In this document: one piece after another, positions 1 to 8,924 of the stretch
Position numbering within the stretch: the stretch's first letter is position 1
Layout: every line of letters starts with the position of its first letter
IMG/VR virus record: IMGVR_UViG_3300033993_001957
Coordinates: 1 to 36,739 of that record
Length of the DNA: 36,739 bases
From: a virus
Strand: one strand, 5' to 3'
The notes under the pieces: generated by a model
The model's input: only the letters and a program-made list of their open reading frames with translations
What the model was told of the DNA's origin: nothing
Databases searched by the model: none
Made by a program: the position numbers and the translations under genes

Positions 1-319
1 CAGGATTGGACACCACATCCACTATTATATTGTTCACTCGCGGCTCGTTCTTACGAATGGTTTCCAAGATTCTGTCGCGTATTTCAAAAGCGGTAATTGA
101 ATCCACAGGCTCAAACAGCAGCGGACGAAGCGAGGCTCCAATCTGTGGCTGAAACAGCCGTTCACCAAAAGCCGTAGACAGCAGGTTTTGAACCGCTACC
201 TTGATGGCTTTGGTGTCTTTGGTTGCAACCACATCGCTGGTTTTGGGATTTCGGGTAAACAGCGGGTCTATATCGGTATAGACAGGCTCTTGTGGTGTTG
301 AATTTATTTTAAGAGGCAT
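1..319 (-). CDS. 25: Baseplate wedge protein, gp25-like (3' part cut by window edge)
   Basis: I translated this gene directly: the ATG is at 319-317 and 106 codons are visible before the window ends. It resembles the T4 gp25 / GPW_gp25 family, a small protein of the baseplate wedge core that helps trigger sheath assembly. Visible family features are a DPLFTRNP stretch near residue 18, the segment FGERLFQPQIG around residues 53-63, and NEPRVNN near residue 95, where the family has a conserved helix followed by N-x-P-R-V. The start overlaps the end of the preceding gene by 11 nt, which fits translational coupling. It is the last wedge gene of the minus-strand tail cluster seen here. Confidence 0.88.
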   Translation of the reverse strand, partial: MPLKINSTPQEPVYTDIDPLFTRNPKTSDVVATKDTKAIKVAVQNLLSTAFGERLFQPQIGASLRPLLFEPVDSITAFEIRDRILETIRKNEPRVNNIIVDVVSNP

Positions 320-974
320 GGCGTTTACCCATAGTTAGGTGTGAATTTATTGTTTTAGTGGACACCGAAACCACCTCTGAAAGTGAACTTTCGGGTATCC
401 CTTCGTCGTGAACTGCGTCCAAATCGCCAATATCACACCAATGGCAGCACACAAATCCCATAGGAGTCAGCCCGTCTTCGCATTTCAAGGGGCTAACCGC
501 AAAGAACAGTACATTATTTATTTCAAGTCCGTAACGAAACGAGCACTGGGGCAGATCAGAAACCTTGATTATTTGATTAGACCGATTTTCTAAAATATCA
601 ACCATTTCTCGGTAACGGTTCAGTAATACATCTTGTGATTCCAACAACATGCCCTGAACCCCTGTACCACAAGACTCGTGGGTAACAGAAAAGCGTTTAA
701 TGGAACTGCCGTCAGCAAATCGCCCACCGTTGTGGAACTGAAACACCATTGCCCGAGACGCACGAACAAGCAGACGCAATTCTGTCAGAGTTTCGTGAAC
801 TTGGCTGTGTGCTTGTGCCACTTTTTGCTCTTTCTTTATTTCAAGCAAAGCAGTAAACTTTTTCTTCTTTAGCATAGTCCACAACCCAACAACAATACCA
901 ACGCCAAACACACCAATAATCTCACCTATGGAGTACACCAAATCTGAATACGATGAGATGGAAGACGCTATCAT
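309..974 (-). CDS. Membrane-anchored protein with GAF-like domain
   Basis: The 221-aa product has a hydrophobic segment at about residues 17-34, followed by a KKKK stretch and a charged helix (about 35-70) that could form a coiled coil. A globular domain follows, with the pattern RASRAMVFQFHNGG near residue 71 and a later NNVLFFAVSPL strand. The FQFHNGG / FS-x-THE pattern is seen in small GAF-like proteins of T4-like phages; I recognise it only loosely. Its position between a structural gene and gp25 suggests a virion or late role, but a membrane anchor is unusual for a baseplate part. The start overlaps the end of the 971-1801 gene (ATGA). Confidence 0.6.
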   Translation of the reverse strand: MIASSISSYSDLVYSIGEIIGVFGVGIVVGLWTMLKKKKFTALLEIKKEQKVAQAHSQVHETLTELRLLVRASRAMVFQFHNGGRFADGSSIKRFSVTHESCGTGVQGMLLESQDVLLNRYREMVDILENRSNQIIKVSDLPQCSFRYGLEINNVLFFAVSPLKCEDGLTPMGFVCCHWCDIGDLDAVHDEGIPESSLSEVVSVSTKTINSHLTMGKRHAS

Positions 975-1801
975 CTGGTTGTTGTGCTCCCTGAACTTGC
1001 GAATGGAGACGCTACCGATGCGTTTGCTGCACCCGCTAACTGCTGAAACTCTGGTGTTAGCAATCCTCCCTGATTGACCGCAACACTCATTTTGTTACAC
1101 GGATCGTTTGCTTCTCCGATTAGATTGCTGAAAAAATTGATCTGGCTATATTTTGATATTGCACCTGCTGCTTGACTAATCATGTTTACACTATCACCTG
1201 TAACTTTGTTTAGTGCTCCTGTTGCGTCGTTTATTTTTGAAGTTATTCCCTCTAGTGCGGTATTGAATTCTTTTGCAGCGTTTTCCATACCAGCACCAGA
1301 CGGATTTCTTGAAAAATTATCTATGATGCGATCCAAATCAACCTGAACACCACCAGCAACACTAATTGCGTTTTGACCGTTTCCAGTCAGTACGCCAATA
1401 GAAACGGTAACATCAAGTCCCTCAATCCCAAGAGCACACCCCAAATTTGCGTAAAAATTCATGCTACCAATCACGCCCATAAGAGTTTGAGGGTTGCTTA
1501 ATCTATCTGCTTGGGATTTAAAAGCATTAACTGCGCTTTGCATATTGGTTGTGTCGGCTATAATTTTATTGAGTCTGTTAACATCAACACCGCTGTTTCC
1601 AAGAGCAGAGCCAACAGTTCCTATTGTTGGTGTTTGAATAGCAGTAGCAAGAGCACCGAGTCTTCCAATAGACTGACCAAGAGCACTACTAACGCCTCCA
1701 GCCTGTCCGCCTGTAGTGTTTTGCACAAAAGACTTGCCCGATTGGCTATTGACCAAATCTTTTTGTTCGTCTGTTAGTTTTTGTTTACATGGACACGCCA
1801 T
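971..1801 (-). CDS. Putative virion structural protein, unknown function
   Basis: The 276-aa product starts with MACPCKQKLTDEQ and contains long Ala/Gly/Asn/Ser-rich stretches with few charged residues. It looks like an elongated, low-complexity structural protein with helical amphipathic segments in the middle. Residues 4 and 6 are cysteines, as is a Cys near 118. It lies 3 nt downstream of the PAAR gene within the baseplate hub/spike cluster, so a role in the central spike or hub is plausible. I do not recognise the family. Confidence 0.55.
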   Translation of the reverse strand: MACPCKQKLTDEQKDLVNSQSGKSFVQNTTGGQAGGVSSALGQSIGRLGALATAIQTPTIGTVGSALGNSGVDVNRLNKIIADTTNMQSAVNAFKSQADRLSNPQTLMGVIGSMNFYANLGCALGIEGLDVTVSIGVLTGNGQNAISVAGGVQVDLDRIIDNFSRNPSGAGMENAAKEFNTALEGITSKINDATGALNKVTGDSVNMISQAAGAISKYSQINFFSNLIGEANDPCNKMSVAVNQGGLLTPEFQQLAGAANASVASPFASSGSTTTR

Positions 1802-1804
1802 AAA

Positions 1805-2065
1805 TTACCCCACTATTACTCGTGCTGAACCGCTTGGAACATCACCACACGATGCCTGACTTGCTTCTGTGCAGACAGGAATCCCGTTTACTACAACTCG
1901 TGGATTGCCATTAATCATTGTTGCTGCGTCGTGCTCGTTGTTTCCGTGATCTTCGACAGGATTTCCCTCTACTACTATGGGATTTCCTTCTACCAAAACC
2001 GAAGAGTCTCCAACCAAAATAGTACCTCCAGCAGTATCTATGAATGCTCTACAAACCCCTGGCAT
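1805..2065 (-). CDS. PAAR-motif spike tip protein
   Basis: The 86-aa product has the PAAR-family layout of short Gly/Pro-rich beta repeats (VLVEGNPIVVEGNP, then NGNPRVVVNGIPV), plus conserved His and Cys residues (DHGNNEHD, CTEASQASC) that in the family bind a metal at the cone tip. PAAR proteins cap the gp5/VgrG needle and sharpen it for piercing the outer membrane; T4 gp5.4 is the equivalent. It lies just after the gp5-like gene and a 73-aa gene, as expected for a spike tip. Length is normal for the family. Confidence 0.88.
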   Translation of the reverse strand: MPGVCRAFIDTAGGTILVGDSSVLVEGNPIVVEGNPVEDHGNNEHDAATMINGNPRVVVNGIPVCTEASQASCGDVPSGSARVIVG

Positions 2066-2286
2066 TAGATCAGTCCTCCGTCTATAATACTTGGATTTGG
2101 CGAAGGATCAACAGTCAGAGACATGAGAGTAAATCCTGATTCTGTTTCGCTTGGCAAATACCCATAAGATTGGGTAACTCCACATATCCAAAACTTACCT
2201 TCACGAGACACCACATCTCCGTAAGCGTATACACGATATACGGAACTGTTTGGCTCGTACTTGCGGTGGTCGCCACGATAGTTCAT
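2065..2286 (-). CDS. Small beta protein between spike and PAAR tip
   Basis: The 73-aa product has a YGDVVSREGKFWICGVTQS core followed by P-x-E-T-E-S-G-F. This resembles the short aromatic beta domains (carbohydrate-binding module 5/12 style: Y-x-GDVV-x-Y-x-G-x-x-Y) often attached to phage fibres. The resemblance is by eye only. It overlaps the gp5-like gene's end and its own stop overlaps the PAAR start by one base (TAATG), so the three are probably translated together. A role in sugar binding or in linking needle to tip is inferred. Confidence 0.5.
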   Translation of the reverse strand: MNYRGDHRKYEPNSSVYRVYAYGDVVSREGKFWICGVTQSYGYLPSETESGFTLMSLTVDPSPNPSIIDGGLI

Positions 2287-3380
2287 TGCAACTGCACCTT
2301 GCTTGGGCGAACAGACGGCTGACCAGAGTTCAACTCAATACGGCTACCCACCACAGCCACAGAGCCATCAGATATGAATTCCACAGTCTTGCCCGAGAAC
2401 GCAATACTATCAGCAGCAAAAAATTCCATCTGTTTGCCTGAAGCACGGAACTTGCCTTCGCATTGCAGATTTACTTCAGCCTTTGCAAAAATATTAATGT
2501 TGCCGTCTATTTGAATATTGCTGCCGTTGCCGTTGACTGTAAGGTTGACTGGCCCATCAACCACGACATTAAGTCCTTCTTTGCCACCAATATACACCTT
2601 TTTGTTTCCCAAACATATTTCGTAATCGTCACCCACGATTTTCTGAACTCGGGTTCCATCAGGATTATTTGTCCACCCGTTTCCAACCTCTGTGAAAGTG
2701 CCTGATGTGTGATACTCGTGGATGCGTTCTGCTCCAGGGGTATCGTCATATTCTTTTACATGACCGCTTTCGGTATACAGTACATGATTTTTTGGATACA
2801 CGGCATTGTATGGGGTTTGTGGCTCGCTCCATTGGCTCTTACCGTCTTTGATTCCAGGAGCACTTTGAACATTTTGTTTGACTGTTCTTGCCCGTCTTTC
2901 TGCGACAGTTCCTTGCCCATTATTTTCTCCATTGTTTCTAGCAAGTCTGTTTGTGTCGGCTTCACCAACAACAGACACGCCAACAGGAAACACTCCATTG
3001 TTCACATCTTCGGCTTTTGCAGGATAGATTCCGCTAGGATCATCAAATCCTTTAGATGTATCAGCGTTTGCTTGTGGCACACCACCAAAAGATCCCATCA
3101 TTACAGGCTCTTGTGCGTCGTCTCCGTCTCTAAAGAATCCAAACACATGAGAGCCGTTCAGGAGTCCTGTGGGAGACTGTCCAATACCAGACAGAGCAGC
3201 ACTTGTAATTGGCTGCATAGGATACGCCCACGGCAGGGCTGCGGTAGGCAACTCTACTTTGTTGTCGCTATGAAATCCAAATATGCGAACTCGGCAGCGT
3301 CCAAGATACAACGGATCAGCGTTGTCCTCAACGACACCGTGCCACCACACAAATCCTTCTCGTCCTGAAAAGCCTTTCAT
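2283..3380 (-). CDS. 5: Baseplate central spike, gp5-like (OB fold plus needle, no lysozyme)
   Basis: The 365-aa product starts with a gp5/VgrG OB-fold domain: WWHGVVEDNADPLYLGRCRV at about residues 12-31, then LPWAYPMQP and FGFFRDGDDAQEPVMMGSFGG up to about residue 105. The C-terminal part (about 240-345) is a repetitive V-x-G beta stretch typical of the triple-stranded needle. T4 gp5 carries a lysozyme domain between these parts; no such domain is visible here, so this is a cyanophage-style lysozyme-less spike. It sits between a gp27-like hub gene and the PAAR gene. The start overlaps the stop of the hub gene (TAATG). Confidence 0.88.
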   Translation of the reverse strand: MKGFSGREGFVWWHGVVEDNADPLYLGRCRVRIFGFHSDNKVELPTAALPWAYPMQPITSAALSGIGQSPTGLLNGSHVFGFFRDGDDAQEPVMMGSFGGVPQANADTSKGFDDPSGIYPAKAEDVNNGVFPVGVSVVGEADTNRLARNNGENNGQGTVAERRARTVKQNVQSAPGIKDGKSQWSEPQTPYNAVYPKNHVLYTESGHVKEYDDTPGAERIHEYHTSGTFTEVGNGWTNNPDGTRVQKIVGDDYEICLGNKKVYIGGKEGLNVVVDGPVNLTVNGNGSNIQIDGNINIFAKAEVNLQCEGKFRASGKQMEFFAADSIAFSGKTVEFISDGSVAVVGSRIELNSGQPSVRPSKVQLQ

Positions 3381-4705
3381 TATACCCCCATCGCATTTCT
3401 TGAAAGTTCAAGTTTGCAACTGTAAGCAGTTCCAAAGGTGTGTCGCACCGATGTAATCAGATAATTGCCGCTAAAATTCTTGTCTGCTTTATCACTTTTT
3501 ATCGCATGATCTGCCGAAAACTTTGGAGTGTACAGGTTTACAACCTGACCAACACGCTTGGTGCTGTCTCCGTATATGTCTATGGCAATTTTCTGTGTCA
3601 TTATAGCATTCACATGATATTTTCGTTTCAAGAAATACGATTCAACTCCAACATTATCTACGATGTTATTTTGCTCGGTGTAAGCCGTGTAACTATTAGA
3701 CGGCAAAAAGTAATACGAGCACGGTTGATTGTAGAAATACTCATCATCGTTTTTTGAGTTCTTGTAGTGTGGTTTAGAACCCAATTTCTTACAGTCTTCA
3801 AACACATCGCTCTCTCTAAACTGTATCTCTCGTTGCTCTTTACGCAGCATATCGTGAACAATCAAACGCGAAGACACAACACCACCAATAATGTTTTCTG
3901 CCATGTTAAACCGCGACACCTCTTCTAACGCCTGAACTCGGTGAAACACAGCACTCAATGGTCCATCTGTTGGAAGACTTGATGGACCTCCATCGGGTGT
4001 AGCGAGTTTATCTTTTATAAAATAGTAGTCTTGAACAACTTTTGACCCGTCTTCGATTATTTTAGTCAGGCTCTTAAAAGAGTATCCGTCAAATGTCTCG
4101 TAAAAGAAAAACGGACTGTAATCATCAACCGCATCGCTTATTCCTTTTCCTGCCAACCACGATATGGCTTTGAATGGTGTATAACTTTTTGGAAGAACAA
4201 ACGAGTAATTGTCAACTGTTGGTTGAACATCAAAACGGTTTTCCCATATATGGGACGGAAAATGTTTTGTTACAACAGTTTCTATCATTTTAGAAACCGA
4301 ACCGTTTACAGCATATCCGCAGCGTTGGGAATGGTTTATCATTCCACCTTCGCTTATTAGGTGCAAAGTATATTGCTGTCCTTTTCCGTTAGGATCTGGG
4401 CTGTGTTTATCCAGTTTGTAAACTCTAAAAGTTTTCTTTACTGGTTTTACATTCTGAACATCAGTCTTAAACTCTACATCTAAAAACTCTTGCCCAGTGA
4501 TTGGAAGGATTTCAGGAGCATTAAACGATTCGTTCATGTACACCATTCCACTCATGTACGGAGAAAACAGGTCTTCAAACAATTCAAACTTTGAGTACAG
4601 ATTAGATACATCCAATTCTTTATTGGTAACAGAAGAGCGGAGCAATAACTTGGTGAGTTTATAATCACCAGCCTTGATTAGATTGCTGCCTATCTGTTGT
4701 GCCAT
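3380..4705 (-). CDS. 27: Baseplate hub protein, gp27-like
   Basis: The 441-aa product follows the plan of T4 gp27 and related hub proteins: an N-terminal beta domain (LELFEDLF / MSGMVYMNESFNAPEILPITGQE around residues 38-75) and a middle region with PKSYTPFKAISWLAGKGISDA near residue 170. The C-terminal barrel ends with NYLITSVRHTFG near residue 420. In T4, gp27 forms the ring joining the gp5 spike to the tail tube. Gene order (gp53-like, this gene, gp5-like, PAAR) supports the call. A good ribosome site (AAAGGTG) precedes the ATG. The match is by context and layout rather than strong sequence identity. Confidence 0.78.
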   Translation of the reverse strand: MAQQIGSNLIKAGDYKLTKLLLRSSVTNKELDVSNLYSKFELFEDLFSPYMSGMVYMNESFNAPEILPITGQEFLDVEFKTDVQNVKPVKKTFRVYKLDKHSPDPNGKGQQYTLHLISEGGMINHSQRCGYAVNGSVSKMIETVVTKHFPSHIWENRFDVQPTVDNYSFVLPKSYTPFKAISWLAGKGISDAVDDYSPFFFYETFDGYSFKSLTKIIEDGSKVVQDYYFIKDKLATPDGGPSSLPTDGPLSAVFHRVQALEEVSRFNMAENIIGGVVSSRLIVHDMLRKEQREIQFRESDVFEDCKKLGSKPHYKNSKNDDEYFYNQPCSYYFLPSNSYTAYTEQNNIVDNVGVESYFLKRKYHVNAIMTQKIAIDIYGDSTKRVGQVVNLYTPKFSADHAIKSDKADKNFSGNYLITSVRHTFGTAYSCKLELSRNAMGV

Positions 4706-4709
4706 AATA

Positions 4710-5627
4710 TTACACCTTTAGGAGATTTTCTATCTCTCGCTTTACACTATCCGCATAGCGTGGATGCAACACCTTTATTTTTCTTCGCAGTTCGTTTCGT
4801 TCTGTTTCATAGGTGAAATTAGAAACCGCGTATTGATTCACAGCATCTCCAGAAATTCCCATATACCCGCCAATGTAAGTTTGCCACAACGCTACCGATC
4901 CTGTGGTTCCGCTTGTTGTGCGAATTCCTACTACGGGATACCCACCACCAACCACACCTAATTGAGTGTAATCAGAATACTGATTGGTCTGTTTAGCCAA
5001 AGGATCAAGAGACGGAATCTCGTCTGTTCCGTTTTCTCCTGTTGGTCCTATTGTGGCAGTAAGACCATATGCTCTAAAATAGTTTACAGCAGTATACGAA
5101 GGCAAGACCCGTTGAATTTTGATTTGTATGCTGCTTCCGCCAGAAAGACCAACTGTTGCGGTTCCTGTCGTGAAAGAAGGCGAGTCAACAACCAACTTAC
5201 ACAGGGTGGGATGATATTCTGTTATGGAAGAGAATGCTCCATTTTGCTCAAGAGTTGAACCAACAAACAGATTAGTATTGTATACAAATGCGTCACTTGT
5301 ATCTGTAAAAAACACAGAAAAGCCTCCGTACTTTTTCGAGATATACTCTTCCATAGCAGAGGAAGACTTATACCAATCGTGATACGGATCAATAATATCG
5401 TTGGACAAAAGAACTATCCAGTGGTCTTCTGGATTGCCGTAAACTCTATCTGCTATATGCTCGGGACGCTCTCCATCTTTTATATGGTATTCCACAAACG
5501 CACCGCGAGACGCTTTGGTTTCTTCGGACATGACCACTCTGCGAAGAATATTTCGTGCAGCAATATTTTTTGTAGCATCACCAATCTGATAGGGATACAA
5601 AAGGATTGGAAAGTTGCTGAAATACAT
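4710..5627 (-). CDS. 53: Baseplate wedge subunit gp53-like
   Basis: The 305-aa product has the gp53 signature EYHIKDGERPEHIADRVYG followed by HWIVLLSNDIIDPYHDWY at about residues 46-86. This matches the T4 gp53 pattern in which a short N-terminal LysM-like fold holds the wedges together. The protein is longer than T4 gp53 (about 196 aa), with an extra beta-rich Gly/Ser/Thr part in the middle. Its start overlaps the stop of the upstream gp48-like gene (TAATG) and its stop is 4 nt before the hub gene. Confidence 0.87.
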   Translation of the reverse strand: MYFSNFPILLYPYQIGDATKNIAARNILRRVVMSEETKASRGAFVEYHIKDGERPEHIADRVYGNPEDHWIVLLSNDIIDPYHDWYKSSSAMEEYISKKYGGFSVFFTDTSDAFVYNTNLFVGSTLEQNGAFSSITEYHPTLCKLVVDSPSFTTGTATVGLSGGSSIQIKIQRVLPSYTAVNYFRAYGLTATIGPTGENGTDEIPSLDPLAKQTNQYSDYTQLGVVGGGYPVVGIRTTSGTTGSVALWQTYIGGYMGISGDAVNQYAVSNFTYETERNELRRKIKVLHPRYADSVKREIENLLKV

Positions 5628-7117
5628 TAGTATCCAGCCTCCACATGCTCACGAGTCATCTGTGTTACTTCACTCATTGTAAGAGTAAAAGTAACAGCAG
5701 TAGGAGCATTGTTTTGGAAAGTAGAGAATATACTGTTTGGAGTATAGTCGGCTTGGATATCCGTGATTACACACCGCCCAACCTTTGGAATGTATTCGTT
5801 TTCGGTGTATCCCACAATTCCAGGGTTTGGGGTTGAAGATAAAAATCGCACCTCAAATTCGGCAGGAACGCGAAGCATTATTTTGGTGTGTGCTTGTTTC
5901 TGTTCTGCTGATGCGTCTTTATGGGCATCAGAATCCATAGAAATGGCTGGGTGAGAATGGTATCGGAATGTATCAATGATTGCCTTGATGTTTTCTACTT
6001 CAACTGGGTTTCGTGGATAGAAATCCCAAGAAAAAGTGAATGTTCTGATACCTTTTTGTTGGAATATCTTTTCGAGACGGGGATTGATTACTGTGCCTGT
6101 AAAAGCAGAAACAGCGTCTCCCAATCCTTTAGTGTCACCAACTTTTGTAGCAAGAGCCTGAACTCCCTGAACCAGTGATTCTTTCATAGGTCCACCCAAA
6201 ATATCCATTAGCCCACCAGCAACCGCCATGTTTGCTTCTTTGTAAGAAAACACATCGGTTTGATTTATTTTGGTACACATAGGCAGATAAATGGACACCA
6301 TCTGGTCGTATACTGGTTCAGCCTGTAAATATTTTCCAAGTGCTGTTGCAACTGCCGTTCCTGCTCCGACCACTAGTCCAGTCTTCAAACCACTTATGCC
6401 TGCTTTCCTCAAACGAGAACCAACCGTTCCACTGGTGCTACGGAAACTTGTAACCGCTTGACCAAGCGCAGCAAGACCTCCTGCTTTTGCTCCTGTCTCA
6501 AGAGGATCAAGGTTTGCTAACTGCTCATTGAATCCGCTTCGTAACGCCAGTCGCTCATCTGAATCTGGCGTGGTTTTGCCTAAAAGTTCTGCACGATACG
6601 CACTAATTGTATCAACCTTTGCTTGTTCACTTTTAAGAGTTTCTTCTAGAATAGATTTTGCTTCCCATCCTTCCAAATCACCACGCTCAAACAGCCCACG
6701 AATATTGTTTTGATCTATTATTTTTGAAACTCGTTGATCGTTTAACACTTCAGATGCAAAGTCTGAAGACTCGCTGTCTAGTGTTGAAAGACTTGTTTGT
6801 AGAGCCTCTATATTGGTTTGGCTCTCTTGCTTTAGGGAGTCCAGTCGATTTGCCAAGTCTGGCCGTTCCCACCGCCAAAATATTTTGAACTGCATGACAT
6901 GAGGAACTTCTGATTGACCAATAGCATCAGGATATTTCATAACAGACGGCTGATTTCGTGAACCACGATGTGGTCTTGGTGTGTTTTCAAGAGCAGAGAT
7001 TATGGTGTCTCCGCTTTGAGGACCAACTACTCCATTTCGTATTCCACCGTAGTTTTGGGGTCTGTTGGTGGCACCAACAGGCTTGGACGATAGATTTTCT
7101 GGTGTGGATTCAGCCAT
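5627..7117 (-). CDS. 48: Baseplate tail-tube cap, gp48/gp54-like
   Basis: The 496-aa product has an N-terminal SVMKYPDAIGQSEVPHVMQF motif (about 58-77), a helical middle including a hydrophobic Gly/Ala segment (about 240-265), and a C-terminal domain with FTFSWDFYPRNPVEVENIKA then FRYHSHPAIS. The F-x-PRN-x-x-EV-x-x-I and H-x-H-P pattern is that of T4-like gp48 and gp54, the tube-like proteins that cap the hub and nucleate the tail tube. It is larger than T4 gp48 (364 aa) because of the helical insertion. It opens the minus-strand cluster; a TATAGATA late-promoter-like sequence lies about 30 nt upstream. Confidence 0.75.
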   Translation of the reverse strand: MAESTPENLSSKPVGATNRPQNYGGIRNGVVGPQSGDTIISALENTPRPHRGSRNQPSVMKYPDAIGQSEVPHVMQFKIFWRWERPDLANRLDSLKQESQTNIEALQTSLSTLDSESSDFASEVLNDQRVSKIIDQNNIRGLFERGDLEGWEAKSILEETLKSEQAKVDTISAYRAELLGKTTPDSDERLALRSGFNEQLANLDPLETGAKAGGLAALGQAVTSFRSTSGTVGSRLRKAGISGLKTGLVVGAGTAVATALGKYLQAEPVYDQMVSIYLPMCTKINQTDVFSYKEANMAVAGGLMDILGGPMKESLVQGVQALATKVGDTKGLGDAVSAFTGTVINPRLEKIFQQKGIRTFTFSWDFYPRNPVEVENIKAIIDTFRYHSHPAISMDSDAHKDASAEQKQAHTKIMLRVPAEFEVRFLSSTPNPGIVGYTENEYIPKVGRCVITDIQADYTPNSIFSTFQNNAPTAVTFTLTMSEVTQMTREHVEAGY

Positions 7118-7146
7118 TGGCTATTTTTTCCTCGTGGACTTCTACA

Positions 7147-7154
7147 TATCTATA
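7147..7154 (-). promoter_or_regulatory. Candidate late promoter for the baseplate cluster
   Basis: TATAGATA on the minus strand differs by one base from the T4 late box TATAAATA and lies about 30 nt upstream of the gp48-like ATG, with GAGGA as ribosome site between. It sits in the 36-nt divergent gap and overlaps the ATG of the plus-strand gp4-like gene. The same octamer occurs on the plus strand before gp26. No test is possible from sequence alone. Confidence 0.35.
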
Positions 7155-7597
7155 TGCCCTACAAAGGATATTTTAGCCCAACCAACCCATCCAAATACAT
7201 GGGCAACCCCACCCAAATAGTGTACCGTTCTATGTGGGAACGGCGGTTTATGAAATTCTGTGACCTGAGCGAAACTGTGCTGCGATGGGGGTCAGAAGAG
7301 GTGGTGATACCATATATCAGCCCACTTGACCGAAAACCGCACCGCTACTTTGTGGATTTTATCGTGGAGATGCGTACTACCGATGGTGGGGTAAAAACCA
7401 TGCTGATTGAAGTAAAACCAAAAAAACAGACACAGGAACCAAAGAAACCAAAAAAGCGTAGCCGCAATTACCTGTATGAAGCCCAAACATGGATCACCAA
7501 CAAGGCTAAATGGGCAGCGGCTAAAACTGCTGCGGAGTCTCGTGGTTGGGAGTTCCGAGTGCTTACCGAAGACGATCTGTTTAGACACAAGACATGA
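7154..7597 (+). CDS. 4: Head-completion nuclease gp4-like
   Basis: The 147-aa product matches the T4 gp4 (head completion) family of TnsA/restriction-endonuclease-like proteins. Visible elements are YRSMWERRFMKFCD (about 25-38), WGSEEVVIPY, and the catalytic-type motif with PHRYFVDFIVE (Asp near 72) followed by IEVKPKKQ (E-x-K near 89-91). Length fits the T4 protein (about 150 aa). The product trims or completes DNA packaging before tail joining. It begins the plus-strand block and overlaps the next gene by 4 nt (ATGA). No convincing ribosome site precedes the ATG. Confidence 0.85.
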   Translation: MPYKGYFSPTNPSKYMGNPTQIVYRSMWERRFMKFCDLSETVLRWGSEEVVIPYISPLDRKPHRYFVDFIVEMRTTDGGVKTMLIEVKPKKQTQEPKKPKKRSRNYLYEAQTWITNKAKWAAAKTAAESRGWEFRVLTEDDLFRHKT

Positions 7598-8190
7598 TAA
7601 CCCCGCAACAACCAAAAGAACTAAAAGCCCTACTAGAAGAGACTATTGCTGGTCTTGGTGGCACAGACCAATCGTATCTGCAATTACTGAAGTATTTGAA
7701 TACCATTGGAGAACTACGCACTCCGTCACGGCTCATGGCAGGGCAGATGGTATTTTTTAAATATAAACCACAAGACGACAGATTTTTAAATTCATCTAAA
7801 GCCTACGATGTGTTTCCACTAGTAATCGTAACCAAAGTACACAAAGACGGGTTTGAAGGACTGAATCTGCACTATGTTGCCCAAAAATGGAGACGGCAAT
7901 TGTTCGGTGCCATAGAAACAAATTTACCAATGCGTAGAAGCGGTGACGAGTCTCTTACCCGTTTGGGAGTTTCATACGACCGACTAAACGGATCACGAAA
8001 ATTTGGTTTTTTCAAGCCCTGCTACCGACGCTATGTAATAGGTGGACTTCGTAGGCGACCCATACAGATTCCTATGGAATTTTGGGATGTGTTGGTGGAT
8101 GTTGACCTTGCCCTGTTCGTGAAGGGGCGAAAGATGGGCGTTCGTCGTATGGCATACAACTCATATGTTCGTTCGGGAAACACTCCATGA
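7594..8190 (+). CDS. Conserved T4-like late protein, unknown function
   Basis: The 198-aa product has the pattern MAGQMVFFKYKPQDDRFL, then YDVFPLVIVTKVHKDGFEGL with NLHYVAQKWRR, and near residue 140 FGFFKPCYRRYV. This arrangement is a recurring conserved protein of T4-like cyanophages and relatives next to baseplate genes, so it is probably a structural or assembly factor. I cannot assign it to a T4 gene with certainty. The start overlaps the gp4-like stop and its own stop overlaps the next start, so the three genes form a coupled set. Confidence 0.6.
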   Translation: MITPQQPKELKALLEETIAGLGGTDQSYLQLLKYLNTIGELRTPSRLMAGQMVFFKYKPQDDRFLNSSKAYDVFPLVIVTKVHKDGFEGLNLHYVAQKWRRQLFGAIETNLPMRRSGDESLTRLGVSYDRLNGSRKFGFFKPCYRRYVIGGLRRRPIQIPMEFWDVLVDVDLALFVKGRKMGVRRMAYNSYVRSGNTP

Positions 8191-8924
8191 CATACATTCC
8201 ATCCAATATTAATGAAATGATGGGCGAAATATATCGGGACAGCCTGATATACGCCAACCGTTTTGAAATGGTGTTAAACACACCCGCAATATTTGGATAT
8301 CGTCCAGCATCACAAAAGCAACTAACTCTACGGTGCACTTCTGCTTCTGTTCCTGGAAGATCACTCACCACACAAAACTACAGGTTCTACGGACCACAAA
8401 GACAGTTTCCAACCGAACCTCTATACTCTGGAGACTTGACGCTTTCGTACATACTATCGGGCGATCTAAAAGAACGAGCATTTTTTGAAGAGTGGTTAAA
8501 CTTTATCTGCAATCCTTTCAACTATAAGTTCGCATTTTATGACGAATACATCACAGATGGAGTAATCAATGTTTTAGACAAAAGCGATCAAGTGGTGTAT
8601 TCCGCAGTAATTGAAGAAATGTATCCAAAGCAAATAGGAGAACTCATGCTTGGATACGAAAAAGACAACGAAATACTTACACAAGACATTGTGCTTGCGT
8701 ATAGAAAATACACACCCGCTGTTACACTTCTACCAAATCCGCCGTCAACTACTCCTTCTGCTGCACAACAACAAGTTTCTCCGTTTGGACTAAACCTACC
8801 GCAGCAGATTCTTCCATCGCCACAACCAAGACAAACAGCATTCGCAGTAAATCCCAAAACAGGGAGAATAAATCGCTACGGCAGCGACGGAACCGTTAAT
8901 GGAGTAATAAACGGACAGCAGTAA
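8187..8924 (+). CDS. Tail-tube-fold protein (gp54/gp19-like)
   Basis: The 245-aa product has the T4-like tube fold pattern: LRCTSASVPGRSLTTQNYR-x-YGP near residue 48, a DLTLSYILSGDLKERAFFEEW stretch near 83, and NPFNYKFAFYDEY near 112. An alternating beta region LDKSDQVVYSAVIEEMYPKQ follows. These are features of tail tube and tube-initiator proteins (gp19, gp54). The last about 60 residues are Pro/Gln/Asn-rich and probably disordered. Because the gp48/54-like protein is encoded divergently next to it, this is more likely the initiator gp54 or a paralogous tube protein than the main tube. Confidence 0.65.
   Translation: MTYIPSNINEMMGEIYRDSLIYANRFEMVLNTPAIFGYRPASQKQLTLRCTSASVPGRSLTTQNYRFYGPQRQFPTEPLYSGDLTLSYILSGDLKERAFFEEWLNFICNPFNYKFAFYDEYITDGVINVLDKSDQVVYSAVIEEMYPKQIGELMLGYEKDNEILTQDIVLAYRKYTPAVTLLPNPPSTTPSAAQQQVSPFGLNLPQQILPSPQPRQTAFAVNPKTGRINRYGSDGTVNGVINGQQ

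Noticed and set aside
2283-3380. Lysozyme domain in the gp5-like protein
   Set aside because: The OB fold passes through a Gly/Asn-rich linker straight to the needle repeats; no catalytic E-D-T pattern or muramidase-like stretch is visible.
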